A DNA stretch of 64,000 bases from Paracoccus hibiscisoli (GTDB lineage: Bacteria; Pseudomonadota; Alphaproteobacteria; Rhodobacterales; Rhodobacteraceae), in contig NZ_SUNH01000004.1 of assembly GCF_005048265.1 (NCBI RefSeq), positions 62,001 through 126,000 of the forward strand, in the 5' to 3' direction. The notes beneath the pieces were generated by a model, which saw nothing but the letters and a program-made list of their open reading frames with translations, was not told where the DNA came from and searched no databases. Below are positions 9,196 through 18,897 of this stretch, piece after piece (within the stretch, counting starts at the first letter, position 1; the number at the start of each line of letters is the position of its first letter). Both the position numbers and the translations under genes were made by a program.

Positions 9196-9747
9196 TCAGG
9201 GGGCTGCGTGATCCTGCAGCGCCTCGGCGATGCCGCGATTCTGCAGGGCCGGGTGGATGGTCGCCACGCCCGACGGGGACAGGTGGGCCACCGCCACCCC
9301 CTCCACATGCGCGATCAGCGCGGGAAGGGGCGTGGTGCCCGCGGGCAGCAGCGCGGACAGGGACGCGGCGTCGGCCTGGGTCGCCGGGCGGATGCGGGGC
9401 TGCGCCTCATGGCGGTGAAAATCGCGGGTCAGCGCCTGGCTGCGCTTGCCCCAGGGGCTGGCGGCGGTGCGCGCCTGATGGGCGGCAAAGGCCGCGGAAT
9501 CGGCAAAGACCTCGGACAGGGTCCAGACCATCGGGTCGTCCGATTGCGCGATGTCAAAGCGCAGGCAGCCCGGCTCGGCGCGGCTGGCCGCGACATGGTC
9601 GGGCAGCAATTCCAGCGCGGTCATCAGCTGCGCCATGTCGGCGCAGATCAGGCGCCCGTGCAGGGCGATGGGCGGGTTCGCCATCGCCAGGGGCGTGCCG
9701 GACGGATCGGCGGTCGGGGCGTGGTGGTGGCCGCAGGCGCAGTCCAT
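9196..9747 (-). CDS. ABM-domain monooxygenase-like protein with a Cys/His-rich N-terminus and GNAT-like tail
   Basis: The 183-residue product has three parts. Residues 1-20 are Cys/His-rich (MDCACGHHH). Residues about 27-120 look like an antibiotic biosynthesis monooxygenase (ABM, YgiN-like) dimeric domain, with a LYxxE-like core read here as TLSEVFADSAAFAAHQ. Residues about 122-183 begin IRPATQADAASLSAL and end PALQNRGIAEALQDH, resembling the first strand-helix and the acetyl-CoA-binding helix of a GNAT acetyltransferase with much of the middle missing. The start at 9747 has AAAGGA upstream. Either domain may be inactive; function unknown. Confidence 0.65.
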   Translation of the reverse strand: MDCACGHHHAPTADPSGTPLAMANPPIALHGRLICADMAQLMTALELLPDHVAASRAEPGCLRFDIAQSDDPMVWTLSEVFADSAAFAAHQARTAASPWGKRSQALTRDFHRHEAQPRIRPATQADAASLSALLPAGTTPLPALIAHVEGVAVAHLSPSGVATIHPALQNRGIAEALQDHAAP

Positions 9748-9806
9748 GGCGTGTCCTTTCGCTGGATGGGGCAGGGTGGCCGGGCGGCAGGCGCGCGTCA
9801 AGCGGG

Positions 9807-11327
9807 CTAGACGACCTCACCGGCCTCCAGGCGGGTCAGGAAGGCCGCGGCATCGGCGCGGATGCGGTCGCGGCGGTCGGCATCCATCCGGTCCCAGGTG
9901 GCGAAGGCCCGTCCGATGCGCGGGTTGCGTTCGAACCGCTCGCGGTGGCGCACCAGGAAATCCCAATAGAGCAGGTTGAACGGACAGGCCCTGGGGCCGG
10001 TCTTGTCCGCCACCTTGTAGGCGCAGCCGCCGCAATAATCGGACATCTTGTGGATGTAGTTCCCCGAGCTGACATAGGGTTTCGACCCCACCACGCCCCC
10101 ATCGGCGAACTGGCTCATGCCGATGACGTTCGGGGCCTCGACCCATTCATAGGCGTCGATATAGACCGCCAGATACCATTCATGGACCTGATGCGGATCG
10201 ATTCCCGCCAGCAGCGCGAAATTGCCCGTCACCATCAGTCGCTGGATGTGATGGGCATAGGCGTGATCGCGCGTCTGCCCCACCGCCTGCGCCATGCAGT
10301 TCATCCGCGTGGGCGCGCCCCAATAGACCGGGGGCAGGGCGCGGTCATGGCCCAGCACGTTGCGCGCGGTATAGTCGGGGCCTTCCAGGAAATAGATGCC
10401 GCGCATGTATTCGCGCCAGCCGATGATCTGGCGGATGAACCCCTCGGCCGAATTCAGGCGGACCTTGCCTGCGGCATGGGCGTCGGCTGCGGCCTGGCAC
10501 ACCTCCAGCGGGGACAGCAGGCCCGCGTTGATATAGGGCGACAGGATCGAATGGTGCAGGAACGGGTCGTCCTGCAGCATGGCGTCCTGATAGGGGCCGA
10601 ATTCGTCCAGCGAATGGGCGATGAAATGGTCCAGCACCTGCAGCGCGCCCGCCCGGTCGGTGGCATAGGTGAACGGGCGCAACCGCCCGAAATTGTCGGG
10701 AAACCGCGCCTCGACCAGATCCAGCACCTGCGCGGTGACCGCATCGGGCTCAAAGCGCGGCGGTCTGGCGCGCAGCAGATCGGCGCGGGCGGGCTTGCGG
10801 TTGTCGTGGTCAAAGTTCCACTGGCCGCCCGCAGGCTGGTCGCCCTCCATCAGCAGGCCGGTCTTGCGGCGCATGTCGCGATAGAACCACTCCATCCGCA
10901 ATTCCTTGCGGCCATCGGCCCAGGCCTCGAATTCGGCGTGGCTGGCCAGAAAGCGGTCATCGGGCAGCTGCGTGACCGGGATGGGCAGGTCGGACAGCGC
11001 CGCGATCAGCCGCCACTCGCCCGGCTCGGTCGCGATCACCAATGTCGCGCCATGATCTGCGGCCCGGCGCAGCAGTTCCCCGGGGATCGACTGGCTGTTG
11101 TCGGGGTCGTCCAGCGTGGCATAGGCGACGGTGTGGCCCTTGGCACGCAGTTCGGCGGCGAACTTGCGCATGGCGGCGAACAGAAAGGCGATTTTTTGCG
11201 GGTGGTGGGGGACACAGCCCGCCTCGGACGCGACCTCGGCCATGACGATGATGTCGTCGGGCCGGGCTGCGCGCAGGGCCGACAGGTCATGCGACAGCTG
11301 GTCGCCCAGGATCAGGATCAGACGCAT
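9807..11327 (-). CDS. Iron-sulfur cryptochrome/photolyase (FeS-BCP, (6-4) photolyase type)
   Basis: The 506-residue product begins LILILGDQLS and belongs to the FeS-BCP group, typified by Agrobacterium PhrB and Rhodobacter CryB. The four predicted cluster cysteines are Cys344 (MNCMA), Cys432 and Cys435 (YCGGC) and Cys448 (RACPFN). Their spacing is the same as that of PhrB Cys350, 438, 441 and 454. These enzymes repair UV (6-4) photoproducts using FAD and 6,7-dimethyl-8-ribityllumazine. The start at 11327 begins directly with the first beta strand. The gene lies downstream of guaA on the same strand, separated by a hairpin. Confidence 0.94.
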   Translation of the reverse strand: MRLILILGDQLSHDLSALRAARPDDIIVMAEVASEAGCVPHHPQKIAFLFAAMRKFAAELRAKGHTVAYATLDDPDNSQSIPGELLRRAADHGATLVIATEPGEWRLIAALSDLPIPVTQLPDDRFLASHAEFEAWADGRKELRMEWFYRDMRRKTGLLMEGDQPAGGQWNFDHDNRKPARADLLRARPPRFEPDAVTAQVLDLVEARFPDNFGRLRPFTYATDRAGALQVLDHFIAHSLDEFGPYQDAMLQDDPFLHHSILSPYINAGLLSPLEVCQAAADAHAAGKVRLNSAEGFIRQIIGWREYMRGIYFLEGPDYTARNVLGHDRALPPVYWGAPTRMNCMAQAVGQTRDHAYAHHIQRLMVTGNFALLAGIDPHQVHEWYLAVYIDAYEWVEAPNVIGMSQFADGGVVGSKPYVSSGNYIHKMSDYCGGCAYKVADKTGPRACPFNLLYWDFLVRHRERFERNPRIGRAFATWDRMDADRRDRIRADAAAFLTRLEAGEVV

Positions 11328-11350
11328 CGCACACCCCCGGAATGACAAGG

Positions 11351-11372
11351 ACGCGCAGGTTGCCCTGCGCGT
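11351..11372 (-). terminator. Hairpin between guaA and the photolyase gene
   Basis: ACGCGCAGG at 11351-11359 is perfectly complementary to 11364-11372 with a four-base loop. It lies about 30 bp after the guaA stop. On the minus strand it is followed by CCTTGTCATT, so it is a moderate terminator. Confidence 0.55.
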
Positions 11373-11402
11373 TCCCCGGTCACGATGCGGCGCGGTGCCG
11401 CG

Positions 11403-12962
11403 TCATTCCCATTCAATCGTGCCCGGCGGCTTGGACGTGATGTCATAGGTGCAGCGGTTGATGCCCTTGACCTCGTTGATGATCCGCGTCGCGGTCTCGC
11501 CCAGGAATTCGTGGGTGAAGGGATAGTAATCCGCGGTCATCCCGTCGACCGATGTCACCGCACGCAGCGCGCAGGCGAAATCATAGGTCCGCCCGTCGCC
11601 CATCACGCCCACGGTGCGGACCGGAAGGATCGCCACGAATGCCTGCCAGATCTCATCGTACAGACCGTGCTTGCGGATCTGGTCGATGAAGACCGCATCG
11701 GCCTTGCGCAGGATCTCCAGCTTTTCGCGGGTGATCTCTCCGGGGCAGCGGATGGCCAGGCCCGGGCCGGGGAAGGGGTGGCGGCCGATGAAGCTCTCGG
11801 GCAGGCCCAGTTCGCGGCCCAGTTCCCTGACCTCGTCCTTGAACAGCTCGCGCAGGGGCTCGACCAGCTTCAGGCCCATCTTTTCGGGCAGGCCGCCCAC
11901 GTTGTGGTGCGACTTGATCGTGACCGATGGCCCGCCGCTGAAGCTGACGCTTTCGATGACGTCCGGATAGAGCGTGCCCTGGGCCAGGAAGTCGGCGCCG
12001 TCGATCTGGCTGGCGTATTTCTGGAACACGTCGATGAACAGCCGGCCGATGGTCTTGCGCTTGACCTCGGGGTCGCTGACGCCCTCCAGCGCGCCCAGGA
12101 ACAGGTCGCTCTCGTTCGCGTGGATCAGCGGGATGTTGTAGTTATCGCGGAACATCTTGACGACGTCTTCGCCCTCGTTCAGGCGCAGCAGCCCGTGATC
12201 GACAAAGACGCAGGTCAGCTGGTCGCCGATCGCCTCGTGGATCAGGACCGCCGCCACCGACGAATCGACGCCGCCCGACAGGCCGCAGATGACGCGGCGG
12301 TCGCCCACCGTCTCGCGGATCTTGCGGATCGCCTCGTCCTTGTAGGAGGCCATGGTCCAGTCGCCGGTGAACCCCGCCAGCCGGACGAAGTTCTCCAGCA
12401 TGGTGCGGCCGTTCGGGGTGTGGTGCACCTCGGGGTGGAACTGGACGGCATAGAAATGCCGCGCCTCGTCCGCAATCATCGCCATGGGCGCGTTGGGCGA
12501 GGTGCCGATGACCTGAAAGCCCGGCGCCAGCGCGGTCACGCGGTCGCCATGGCTCATCCAGACCTCTTCGCGACCGGTCCCGAAAAGACCCGCGAAGATG
12601 CCGTCGGACTTGTGTCCGGGCGCGGGCGCGATGAAGGCGCGGCCGTATTCGGCGTGGTGTCCGGCCTCGACCGTGCCGCCCAGCTGCTCCATCATCACCT
12701 GCTGGCCATAGCAGATGCCAAAGACGGGCACGCCCAGCTCGAACACGGCCTGGGGCGCGCGGGGGCTGCCATCGGTCGTGACGCTGGCCGGGCCGCCGGA
12801 CAGGATGATCGCCTGCGGCGCCATCTGGCGCAGCCGGTCGTCGGTCACCGTGTTGAACGGGTGGATTTCGCAATAGACGTTCAGTTCACGCAGGCGACGC
12901 GCGATCAGCTGCGTCACCTGGCTGCCGAAGTCGATGATCAGAAGGCGCTGGTGCTGGGTCAT
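11403..12962 (-). CDS. guaA: GMP synthase (glutamine-hydrolysing)
   Basis: The 519-residue product has a class I glutamine amidotransferase domain (residues about 8-200, nucleophile Cys84 in GICYGQQ, His in FHPEVHH). An ATP-pyrophosphatase domain follows ([10 protein letters not shown]-loop), then the dimerisation domain with [11 protein letters not shown], ending in the standard PPGTIEWE. It converts XMP to GMP using ATP and glutamine in the cytosol. Length and motifs are those of a normal, intact enzyme. It is divergent from the CAP-domain lipoprotein gene across a 123 bp gap. Confidence 0.98.
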   Translation of the reverse strand: MTQHQRLLIIDFGSQVTQLIARRLRELNVYCEIHPFNTVTDDRLRQMAPQAIILSGGPASVTTDGSPRAPQAVFELGVPVFGICYGQQVMMEQLGGTVEAGHHAEYGRAFIAPAPGHKSDGIFAGLFGTGREEVWMSHGDRVTALAPGFQVIGTSPNAPMAMIADEARHFYAVQFHPEVHHTPNGRTMLENFVRLAGFTGDWTMASYKDEAIRKIRETVGDRRVICGLSGGVDSSVAAVLIHEAIGDQLTCVFVDHGLLRLNEGEDVVKMFRDNYNIPLIHANESDLFLGALEGVSDPEVKRKTIGRLFIDVFQKYASQIDGADFLAQGTLYPDVIESVSFSGGPSVTIKSHHNVGGLPEKMGLKLVEPLRELFKDEVRELGRELGLPESFIGRHPFPGPGLAIRCPGEITREKLEILRKADAVFIDQIRKHGLYDEIWQAFVAILPVRTVGVMGDGRTYDFACALRAVTSVDGMTADYYPFTHEFLGETATRIINEVKGINRCTYDITSKPPGTIEWE

Positions 12963-13085
12963 GGGTGCGCTTTAAGCGCGGTTTCAGCACCTTGCAAGCC
13001 TTTCGGCACTGTGGTGCGGGGGAACCGTGCCACCCGGCGCGCGTTCGGCAGCAATCGCCCTGTTCCGTTCAAAAGGTATGTTCCG

Positions 13086-13598
13086 ATGATCCGATTGTCC
13101 CTGGCCGCAGGCTGCGTCCTGTCTCTGGCCGCCTGTCAGGTGCCGGGCCTGGGCGTCACCGCCCCGCAGGCCTCCGCCGAAGAGGCGCTGGCCGTCGAAT
13201 GCCGGGGCGAACCCGAGGCCGGGGCGCGGCTGTCGGCCACCGTGAACGCCGCCCGCCTGTCCGAGGGCAAGACCGTGCTGGCCGCCAACGACCAGCTGGA
13301 TCGGATCGCGCTGGCCCATGCCTGCGACATGGCGCGCACGGGGCGGGCGGATGTGGCGGGATCGAACGGCTCGAACGTGGTCGATCGGGCGCGGTCGGTG
13401 GGGTATCCGACCTGCGGCGTCGTTCAACTGGTCAGCGCGGGCGGCACGCCCGAGGGCACCGTGTCCGCCTGGCTGGTTCCCGGCCCGCTGCGCGAGCAGG
13501 TTCTGGGCCAGCTGAGCTATCAGATCGGCAGCGGCGTCGCGCGCGGCGCGGATGGGCGGTTGTGGCACAGCACGGTGCTGGGCAACAACTGCCGTTGA
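13086..13598 (+). CDS. CAP-domain (SCP-like) lipoprotein
   Basis: The 170-residue product has a lipoprotein signal ending in LAAC (Cys17). A short CAP/SCP-like domain follows: VNAARLSEGKTVLAANDQLDRIALAHACDMA is the helix I-II region, and the later strands end LWHSTVLGNNC. Residue His in LAHACDMA matches the usual CAP helix position. Such proteins are attached to the outer or inner membrane with largely unknown roles. The start at 13086 places the signal peptide at the N-terminus, with AAAAGG upstream. Confidence 0.8.
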   Translation: MIRLSLAAGCVLSLAACQVPGLGVTAPQASAEEALAVECRGEPEAGARLSATVNAARLSEGKTVLAANDQLDRIALAHACDMARTGRADVAGSNGSNVVDRARSVGYPTCGVVQLVSAGGTPEGTVSAWLVPGPLREQVLGQLSYQIGSGVARGADGRLWHSTVLGNNCR

Positions 13599-13606
13599 AG
13601 GGACAA

Positions 13607-13634
13607 GGGGCGCGGTGTGATCCGCGCCCCTTTA
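13607..13634. terminator. Bidirectional terminator between the CAP lipoprotein gene and livM
   Basis: GGGGCGCGG (13607-13615) pairs with CCGCGCCCC (13622-13630) around a six-base loop and is followed by TTTA on the plus strand. It sits between two convergent genes and can serve both. Confidence 0.7.
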
Positions 13635-13635
13635 C

Positions 13636-14970
13636 TTATTGCTCGGGCAGCAGCCCCCGTGGCGCAAAGCGCAGCACCAACAGCAGCACCGCCCCCATCG
13701 CGATGAAGCGCATGTGCGGCGCGCTGTCCAGCAGATGCGCCTTGACCGGGCCATCGGCCATAGGGCCGGTCAGCATGGCGATCAGGGCAGGGCCCCAGAC
13801 CTCGGCCTTGATCCACAGGAACCAGATCGTTACGGCGCCCAGTACCGCGCCCCAGTTGTTGCCGGACCCGCCGACGATCACCATCACCCAGATCAGGAAG
13901 GTATAGCGCAGCGGGTTATAGCTGGTCGGCGCCAGCAGCCCGTCCAGCGTCACCATCATCGCGCCCGCGACCCCGATCACCGCCGAGCCCAGGATGAACA
14001 CCTGCAGGTGGCGGCGGGTGACGTCCTTGCCCATCGCCTCGGCCGCGGTCTCGTTGTCGCGAATGGCGCGCATCATGCGGCCCCAGGGCGATTTCAACGC
14101 CAGCTCTGCCAGCAGGATGATCACCAGCAGCGCGACCAGGAACAGCGACATGTAGGACAGCTTGACCCAGATGCCCGACGCCTCGGCCGCCGGAAAGCCC
14201 CAGCTGGCCGCGAATTCGACGAATTCGGGATTGCGCTGCAGCTCGACCTCCTGCGCCACGGGGCGCGGGATGGCCGTGATGTTCTTGACGCCGCGGGCCA
14301 GCCAGTCCTCGTTCTTCATGACGGCGACGATGATCTCGCCGATGCCCAGGGTGGCGATGGCCAGATAGTCGGAGCGCAGGCCCAGGGCGACCTTGCCGAT
14401 GGCCCAGGCCGCGGCGGCGGCAAAGACGCCGCCCACCACCCAAGACAGCAGAACCGGCAGGCCCAGGCCGCCGATATTGCCGTGGCGGGCGGGGTTGTTC
14501 GCCTCGATCGCGGTGACGGCGGGGTCGAACAGCCAGCGATAGACGATGAAGCCGCCGATCAGCACGGCCACGGTCAGGATGCCGCTGCGGGTGCGGGTCC
14601 AGGCCAGCTTGGCCATGGCCAGCGTCCCCAGCCCCACGGCCAGCGCCAGCATCAGGCGGGTGCCGCCGGCCTCCCACGCGCCCTCGACCGGAGGGAGCGA
14701 GATCAGCACGGGCGCCAGCGCACCCATCGCCAGAAAGCCCACGACGCCCACGTTGAACAGGCCCGCATAGCCCCATTGCATGTTCACGCCCAGGGCCGTG
14801 ATGGCCGAGATCAGCCCCATGTTCAGGATCGCCAGCGAGGTGTTCCAGCTGCCCGAGAACATGCTGTTGCGCACGGTCCCCTCCAGCACGAACAGGACGG
14901 CCAGCACCGCGAACAGGATCGGCGCGCGCCAGCGGCTGTGGGTCGAGGCGGCTTGACGGTTGGTTGCCAT
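13636..14970 (-). CDS. livM: Branched-chain amino acid ABC transporter permease
   Basis: The 444-residue product has about ten membrane segments and the LivM-type signatures NVGVVGFLAMGA early and WGRMMRAIRDNETAAEAMGKD (EAA-like loop) later. It is longer than E. coli LivM because of an extra loop (about residues 215-270). AAGGGG precedes the ATG at 14970; a longer ORF from 15033 would overlap livH. It is the last gene of the liv operon and ends at a bidirectional terminator. Confidence 0.92.
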   Translation of the reverse strand: MATNRQAASTHSRWRAPILFAVLAVLFVLEGTVRNSMFSGSWNTSLAILNMGLISAITALGVNMQWGYAGLFNVGVVGFLAMGALAPVLISLPPVEGAWEAGGTRLMLALAVGLGTLAMAKLAWTRTRSGILTVAVLIGGFIVYRWLFDPAVTAIEANNPARHGNIGGLGLPVLLSWVVGGVFAAAAAWAIGKVALGLRSDYLAIATLGIGEIIVAVMKNEDWLARGVKNITAIPRPVAQEVELQRNPEFVEFAASWGFPAAEASGIWVKLSYMSLFLVALLVIILLAELALKSPWGRMMRAIRDNETAAEAMGKDVTRRHLQVFILGSAVIGVAGAMMVTLDGLLAPTSYNPLRYTFLIWVMVIVGGSGNNWGAVLGAVTIWFLWIKAEVWGPALIAMLTGPMADGPVKAHLLDSAPHMRFIAMGAVLLLVLRFAPRGLLPEQ

Positions 14971-14980
14971 GATCTTCCCC

Positions 14981-15988
14981 TTACACCGATTTGCCGCGGA
15001 ACAGGCCCGTGGGCCGGAACAGCAGGACGACAATCAGAATGACGAAACTGACGGCGAACTTGTATTCGGTGCCCAAGAGCTGCATCAGGCCCGACGGCTC
15101 ATAGCCGGGGAACAGATAGCCCACGACGCGCACCCAGGGATAGGTCACCGCGACCTCGGAGAAGGCCACCAGAAACCCGCCCGCGATGGCGCCAAGCGGG
15201 TTGCCCAGGCCCCCCACGATGGCGGCGGCAAAGATGGGCAGCAGGATCTGGAAATAGTTGAATGCCTTGAACGACTTGTCCAATCCGTACAGCGTGCCTG
15301 CGATGGTCGCCAGACCCGCCGCGATGATCCAGGTCAGGCGCACCACGCGTTCGGGGTCGATGCCCGACAGCAGCGCCAGATCCTCGTTGTCGGAATAGGC
15401 GCGCATGGCCTTGCCGGATTTCGTGCGGTTCAGGAACCAGAACAGCGCGACCATCACGATCAGCGCCACCACCACGGTCAGCGCCTGGGTCGAGCGCAGG
15501 GCCAGCCCCTCGGGCAGGCCGGTCATCTCACGAAACGTGCGCACGTCCATGATGAAGCGCGCGCCGTCGTCAAAGCGGTATTCATCCACCCCGATCAGGA
15601 TGCGCGTCAGCCCGTTCATCACGAACATCACGCCGACCGAGGCCATGACCAGGATGATCGGCGCGGCCTTCTGCTTGCGATAGAATTTATACACCGCCCG
15701 GTCGGTGCCCAGCACCAGAAGCGCGGTCAGCGCGATGCCGAAGGGCAGGGCGATCAGCGCGGTGGGCAGCGGCCCCGCGCTGATGCCCAAGGATTGCAGC
15801 CCCCAGGTCAGCAGGATCACCACCCCGGTGCCAAAAGCCATCGTGTCGCCATGGGCGAAGTTCGAGAACCGCAGGATGCCATAGATCAGCGTGACGCCAA
15901 GCGCGCCAAGCGCCAGCTGCGCGCCATAGGCGGCCGCCGGGATGAAGACAAAGTTCAGAAAGACCACGAGGGCGTTCAGGATATCCAC
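14981..15988 (-). CDS. livH: Branched-chain amino acid ABC transporter permease
   Basis: The 335-residue product is a typical LivH: several membrane segments, RFSNFAHGDTMAFGT in the first third, the loop GKAMRAYSDNEDLALLSGID and the C-terminal GGLGNPLGAIAGGF. It forms the inner-membrane channel with LivM. It lies three bases after livF and ten bases before livM, so all are one transcription unit. Confidence 0.93.
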   Translation of the reverse strand: MDILNALVVFLNFVFIPAAAYGAQLALGALGVTLIYGILRFSNFAHGDTMAFGTGVVILLTWGLQSLGISAGPLPTALIALPFGIALTALLVLGTDRAVYKFYRKQKAAPIILVMASVGVMFVMNGLTRILIGVDEYRFDDGARFIMDVRTFREMTGLPEGLALRSTQALTVVVALIVMVALFWFLNRTKSGKAMRAYSDNEDLALLSGIDPERVVRLTWIIAAGLATIAGTLYGLDKSFKAFNYFQILLPIFAAAIVGGLGNPLGAIAGGFLVAFSEVAVTYPWVRVVGYLFPGYEPSGLMQLLGTEYKFAVSFVILIVVLLFRPTGLFRGKSV

Positions 15989-15991
15989 GGC

Positions 15992-16819
15992 TCAGCCCCC
16001 CAGGAAGGTGCGGCGCACCTCGTCGTTCTGCATCAACTCGTGCCCGGTGCCGGTATGGGCGTTCGCACCCTGCACCAGCACATAGGCCTTGTCGGCGATC
16101 ATCATCGCCTGGCGTGCATTCTGTTCGACCATCAGCACGGGCAGCCCGCCCCGCGCGATGGCGATGATGCGGTCGAACAGCTCGTCCATGACGATGGGGC
16201 TGACGCCCGCGGTCGGTTCGTCCAGCATGAGCACCTGCGGCTGCGTCATCAGCGCGCGGCCCACGGCCACCTGCTGGCGCTGGCCGCCCGACAGCTCGCC
16301 CGCGGCCTGACGGCGCTTGGCGGCGACGGCAGGGAACAACTCATAGACCTGCTCCATCGTGGCCTTGATGTCGTCTCGGCGGATATAGGCGCCCATCTCC
16401 AGGTTCTCCTCGACCGTCATGGACGGGAAGATGTTGTTGACCTGCGGCACAAAGCCCATGCCCGCCTTGACCCGGTCCTGCGGGTTCAGCGCGGTGATGT
16501 CCTGACCGTTCAGCCGGACCGACCCCTGGCGCAGGTTCAGCATGCCAAAGATCGCCTTCATCGCGGTGGATTTGCCGGCGCCGTTGGGGCCCACGATCAC
16601 TGCGATCTGGCCCTGTTCGACGGCGATCGTGCAGTCGTGCAGGATATCGGCGCCCTTGCCGTATCCGCCGGTCATGTTCTCTCCGATCAGGAACGGGTCG
16701 CCCGCGCGACCGGCGCCCACCGGGCCCGACCGCCGCGTGCCGTCAATCTGGCCCATCCCCTTGAGGTTGACCACCGAGGCGTCGCGGTTGCCGCGATTGC
16801 CAAAGCCTGCGTCGCTCAT
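15992..16819 (-). CDS. livF: Branched-chain amino acid ABC transporter ATP-binding protein
   Basis: The 275-residue product has Walker A GPNGAGKST, the signature LSGGQRQQVAVGRAL and Walker B VLMLDEPTAGVSP, as in LivF. About 40 residues precede the usual LivF start, with a glycine- and arginine-rich leader that is not conserved in E. coli; a shorter start (Met at GENMTGGYG) is possible but would lose the first strand. The ATG at 16819 overlaps the livG stop by four bases (ATGA). Confidence 0.92.
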   Translation of the reverse strand: MSDAGFGNRGNRDASVVNLKGMGQIDGTRRSGPVGAGRAGDPFLIGENMTGGYGKGADILHDCTIAVEQGQIAVIVGPNGAGKSTAMKAIFGMLNLRQGSVRLNGQDITALNPQDRVKAGMGFVPQVNNIFPSMTVEENLEMGAYIRRDDIKATMEQVYELFPAVAAKRRQAAGELSGGQRQQVAVGRALMTQPQVLMLDEPTAGVSPIVMDELFDRIIAIARGGLPVLMVEQNARQAMMIADKAYVLVQGANAHTGTGHELMQNDEVRRTFLGG

Positions 16820-17598
16820 GCGCCCACCATGTCCTTGTTCTTCAGGCCGGTGCCCAGATAGGCCTCGATCACGGCCTCGTTCTTCATGATGTCCCGGGCG
16901 CTGCCCTTGGCCAGGACCTTGCCCTCGGCCATGACGATCACCGGGTCGCACAGCTTGCCGATGAAATCCATGTCATGCTCGATCACGCAGAAGGTATAGC
17001 CGCGTTCCTTGTTCAGGCGGATGATTGCGTCGGCGATGGTCATCAGCAGGGTGCGGTTCACGCCCGCGCCGACCTCGTCAAGGAACACGATCTTGGCATC
17101 GACCATCATCGTGCGGCCCAGCTCCAGCAGCTTTTTCTGGCCGCCCGACAGGTTGCCGGCCTTTTCGTGGGTCAGGTGGCGGATGGTCAGGAAATCCAGC
17201 ACCTCGTCGGCCTTGCGGCGCAGCTCGGCCTCCTCGCGCTCGATCCGGCCGCGCTGGAACCAGGTCTTCCAGATGGTCTCTCCGGATTGCGCGCCGGGCA
17301 CCATCATCAGGTTCTCGCGCACCGTCATCGAGCTGAACTCATGCGCCAGCTGGAAGGTGCGCAGCAGGCCCTTGTGGAACAGCGCGTGCGGCGGCAGGCC
17401 GGTGATGTCCTCTCCGTCCATGAAGACGCGCCCCGAGGTGGGGGGCAGCACGCCGGCGATCACGTTGAACAGCGTCGACTTGCCCGCGCCGTTGGGGCCG
17501 ATCAACCCGGTGATCGATCCGGTCTCGATGGTCAGGCTGGCGCCATCGACGGCGCGAAAGCCGCCGAAATGTCTGTGAAGGTCCTCGACCCTGATCAT
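16816..17598 (-). CDS. livG: Branched-chain amino acid ABC transporter ATP-binding protein
   Basis: The 260-residue product has Walker A GPNGAGKSTLFN, signature NLSGGQKKLLELGRTM and Walker B IVFLDEVGAGVN. It also has the LivG-type C-terminal VIEHDMDFI and an AYLGTG-like tail. It energises uptake together with LivF. It is separated from livK by a 115 bp gap containing a hairpin. Confidence 0.94.
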   Translation of the reverse strand: MIRVEDLHRHFGGFRAVDGASLTIETGSITGLIGPNGAGKSTLFNVIAGVLPPTSGRVFMDGEDITGLPPHALFHKGLLRTFQLAHEFSSMTVRENLMMVPGAQSGETIWKTWFQRGRIEREEAELRRKADEVLDFLTIRHLTHEKAGNLSGGQKKLLELGRTMMVDAKIVFLDEVGAGVNRTLLMTIADAIIRLNKERGYTFCVIEHDMDFIGKLCDPVIVMAEGKVLAKGSARDIMKNEAVIEAYLGTGLKNKDMVGA

Positions 17599-17662
17599 TC
17601 TTCTACATCCCCGTCTTCACATTCTGGGTGAAGATGTGCCGTCAAGCGGCTGTTATCGTTAT

Positions 17663-17693
17663 GAAACGGCCCGACACCCCAAGGTGCCGGGCC
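17663..17693 (-). terminator. Hairpin between livK and livG, probable attenuator
   Basis: GGCCCGACACC (17668-17678) pairs with 17683-17693 with one G-T mismatch and a four-base loop. On the minus strand GTTTCAT follows. Its place between the binding-protein gene and the permease/ATPase genes suggests partial termination so that more LivK is made than membrane components. Confidence 0.55.
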
Positions 17694-17712
17694 ATCGTGT
17701 CAGGGGTGGGGG

Positions 17713-18897
17713 TCAGCGATAGCCGACCACCTCCAGCACGCCGTTGGTGAACTGGATCTCGCGGAAGGTGCCGGCGGATTCGCCCGGACCCACCAGTTCG
17801 ACCGCGGTGCCGCCGACATAGTCCACGTCGCCGCCGCCGTTGATGATCTCCAGCGCCTGCGCCAGCTGGCCGGGCAGGATCTCTTCGCCGGGGCCGTTGG
17901 CCACGTCCATGATGTGGTCCTTGTAGACCGCCGGGTCCGACGAGCCCGCCTTGGCCATCGCCAGCAGCATCAGCGCCGCCGCGTCATAGGCCTCGGCCGA
18001 GAAGGCGCCCGAACCGTCAAAGCCCGCCTCGGTCGCCATGCTCAGATAGGTCTCGCGGCCCTCGCCCTCGGCGGCAGGGTTCTGGCCAAAGCTGCCCTCG
18101 ATCTCGGAGCCGAAATTGTCCTCCAGCGCCTGACCGACCATGCCGTCTGGGAACACGAAGGTCTCGAACGCGCCGGTGTCCAGGGCCGCGCGCACGACGC
18201 CCGAACCGCCCTGGTCGACATAGCCGACCACGACCAGCGCATCGCCACCGGCCGCTGCCAGGGCCGCGACCTCGGCCGAATAGTCGGCCTTGCCGTCGTC
18301 ATGGGCGCTGTTGGTGGTGACCGTGCCGCCCGCCGCGGTGAAGGCCGCCGCAAAGCTGTCGGCCAGGCCCTTGCCATAGTCGTTGTTGGTATAGGTCACG
18401 GCGACGCTGCCGATGCCGCGATCCTGCACGATTGCGGCCATGACCTCGCCCTGGCGGGCATCCGACGGTGCGGTGCGGAAGAACAGGCCGTCATCCTCGA
18501 TGTCGGTCAGCGCCGGAGACGTCGCCGAGGGCGAGATCATGACGATCCCGTTCGCCTTGGCCACGTTCTCCAGCGAGGCGATCGTCTCGCCCGAGCACAT
18601 GCCGCCGATGATGCCCTTGACCCCTTCCGAGGCGATCAGACGCTCGACCGTCGCGGTGGCCGCGGCGGCGTCGATGCAGGTGCTGTCGCCGGTGACCGAC
18701 ACGACCGTCGATCCGTCCAGCAGCAGACCGGAATCGCTGACCTCCTTCATGGCCATCTCGGCGCCCTGCTGCATCGCGGGGGCCATTGATTCCAGCGGAC
18801 CGGTAAAGCCGAGCGAGACGCCCAGCTTGATTTCTTCGGCGCCCGCGGCACCGGCCAGCAACGCCCCGGCGGCGGTCGCAAGAAGAAGCTTTTTCAT
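17713..18897 (-). CDS. livK: Branched-chain amino acid ABC transporter substrate-binding protein
   Basis: The 394-residue product has a signal peptide (MKKLLLATAAGALLAGAAGA, cleavage before EEIKLG). The type I periplasmic binding fold follows, including LGVSLGFTGPLES, IIGGMCSGETIASL and VAVTYTNNDYGKG. It binds leucine, isoleucine, valine or related compounds in the periplasm; exact specificity is not readable. GGGAGA precedes the ATG. It is the first gene of the liv operon. A TATAGC-like -10 lies upstream around 18940, but I could not find a convincing -35. Confidence 0.93.
   Translation of the reverse strand: MKKLLLATAAGALLAGAAGAEEIKLGVSLGFTGPLESMAPAMQQGAEMAMKEVSDSGLLLDGSTVVSVTGDSTCIDAAAATATVERLIASEGVKGIIGGMCSGETIASLENVAKANGIVMISPSATSPALTDIEDDGLFFRTAPSDARQGEVMAAIVQDRGIGSVAVTYTNNDYGKGLADSFAAAFTAAGGTVTTNSAHDDGKADYSAEVAALAAAGGDALVVVGYVDQGGSGVVRAALDTGAFETFVFPDGMVGQALEDNFGSEIEGSFGQNPAAEGEGRETYLSMATEAGFDGSGAFSAEAYDAAALMLLAMAKAGSSDPAVYKDHIMDVANGPGEEILPGQLAQALEIINGGGDVDYVGGTAVELVGPGESAGTFREIQFTNGVLEVVGYR

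Noticed and set aside
7153..9810. 885-residue plus-strand frame opposite pepF
   Set aside because: It mirrors pepF and the ABM-type gene, is low-complexity with Arg/Gly/Gln/His bias, and matches no family; an antisense shadow of high-GC coding DNA.
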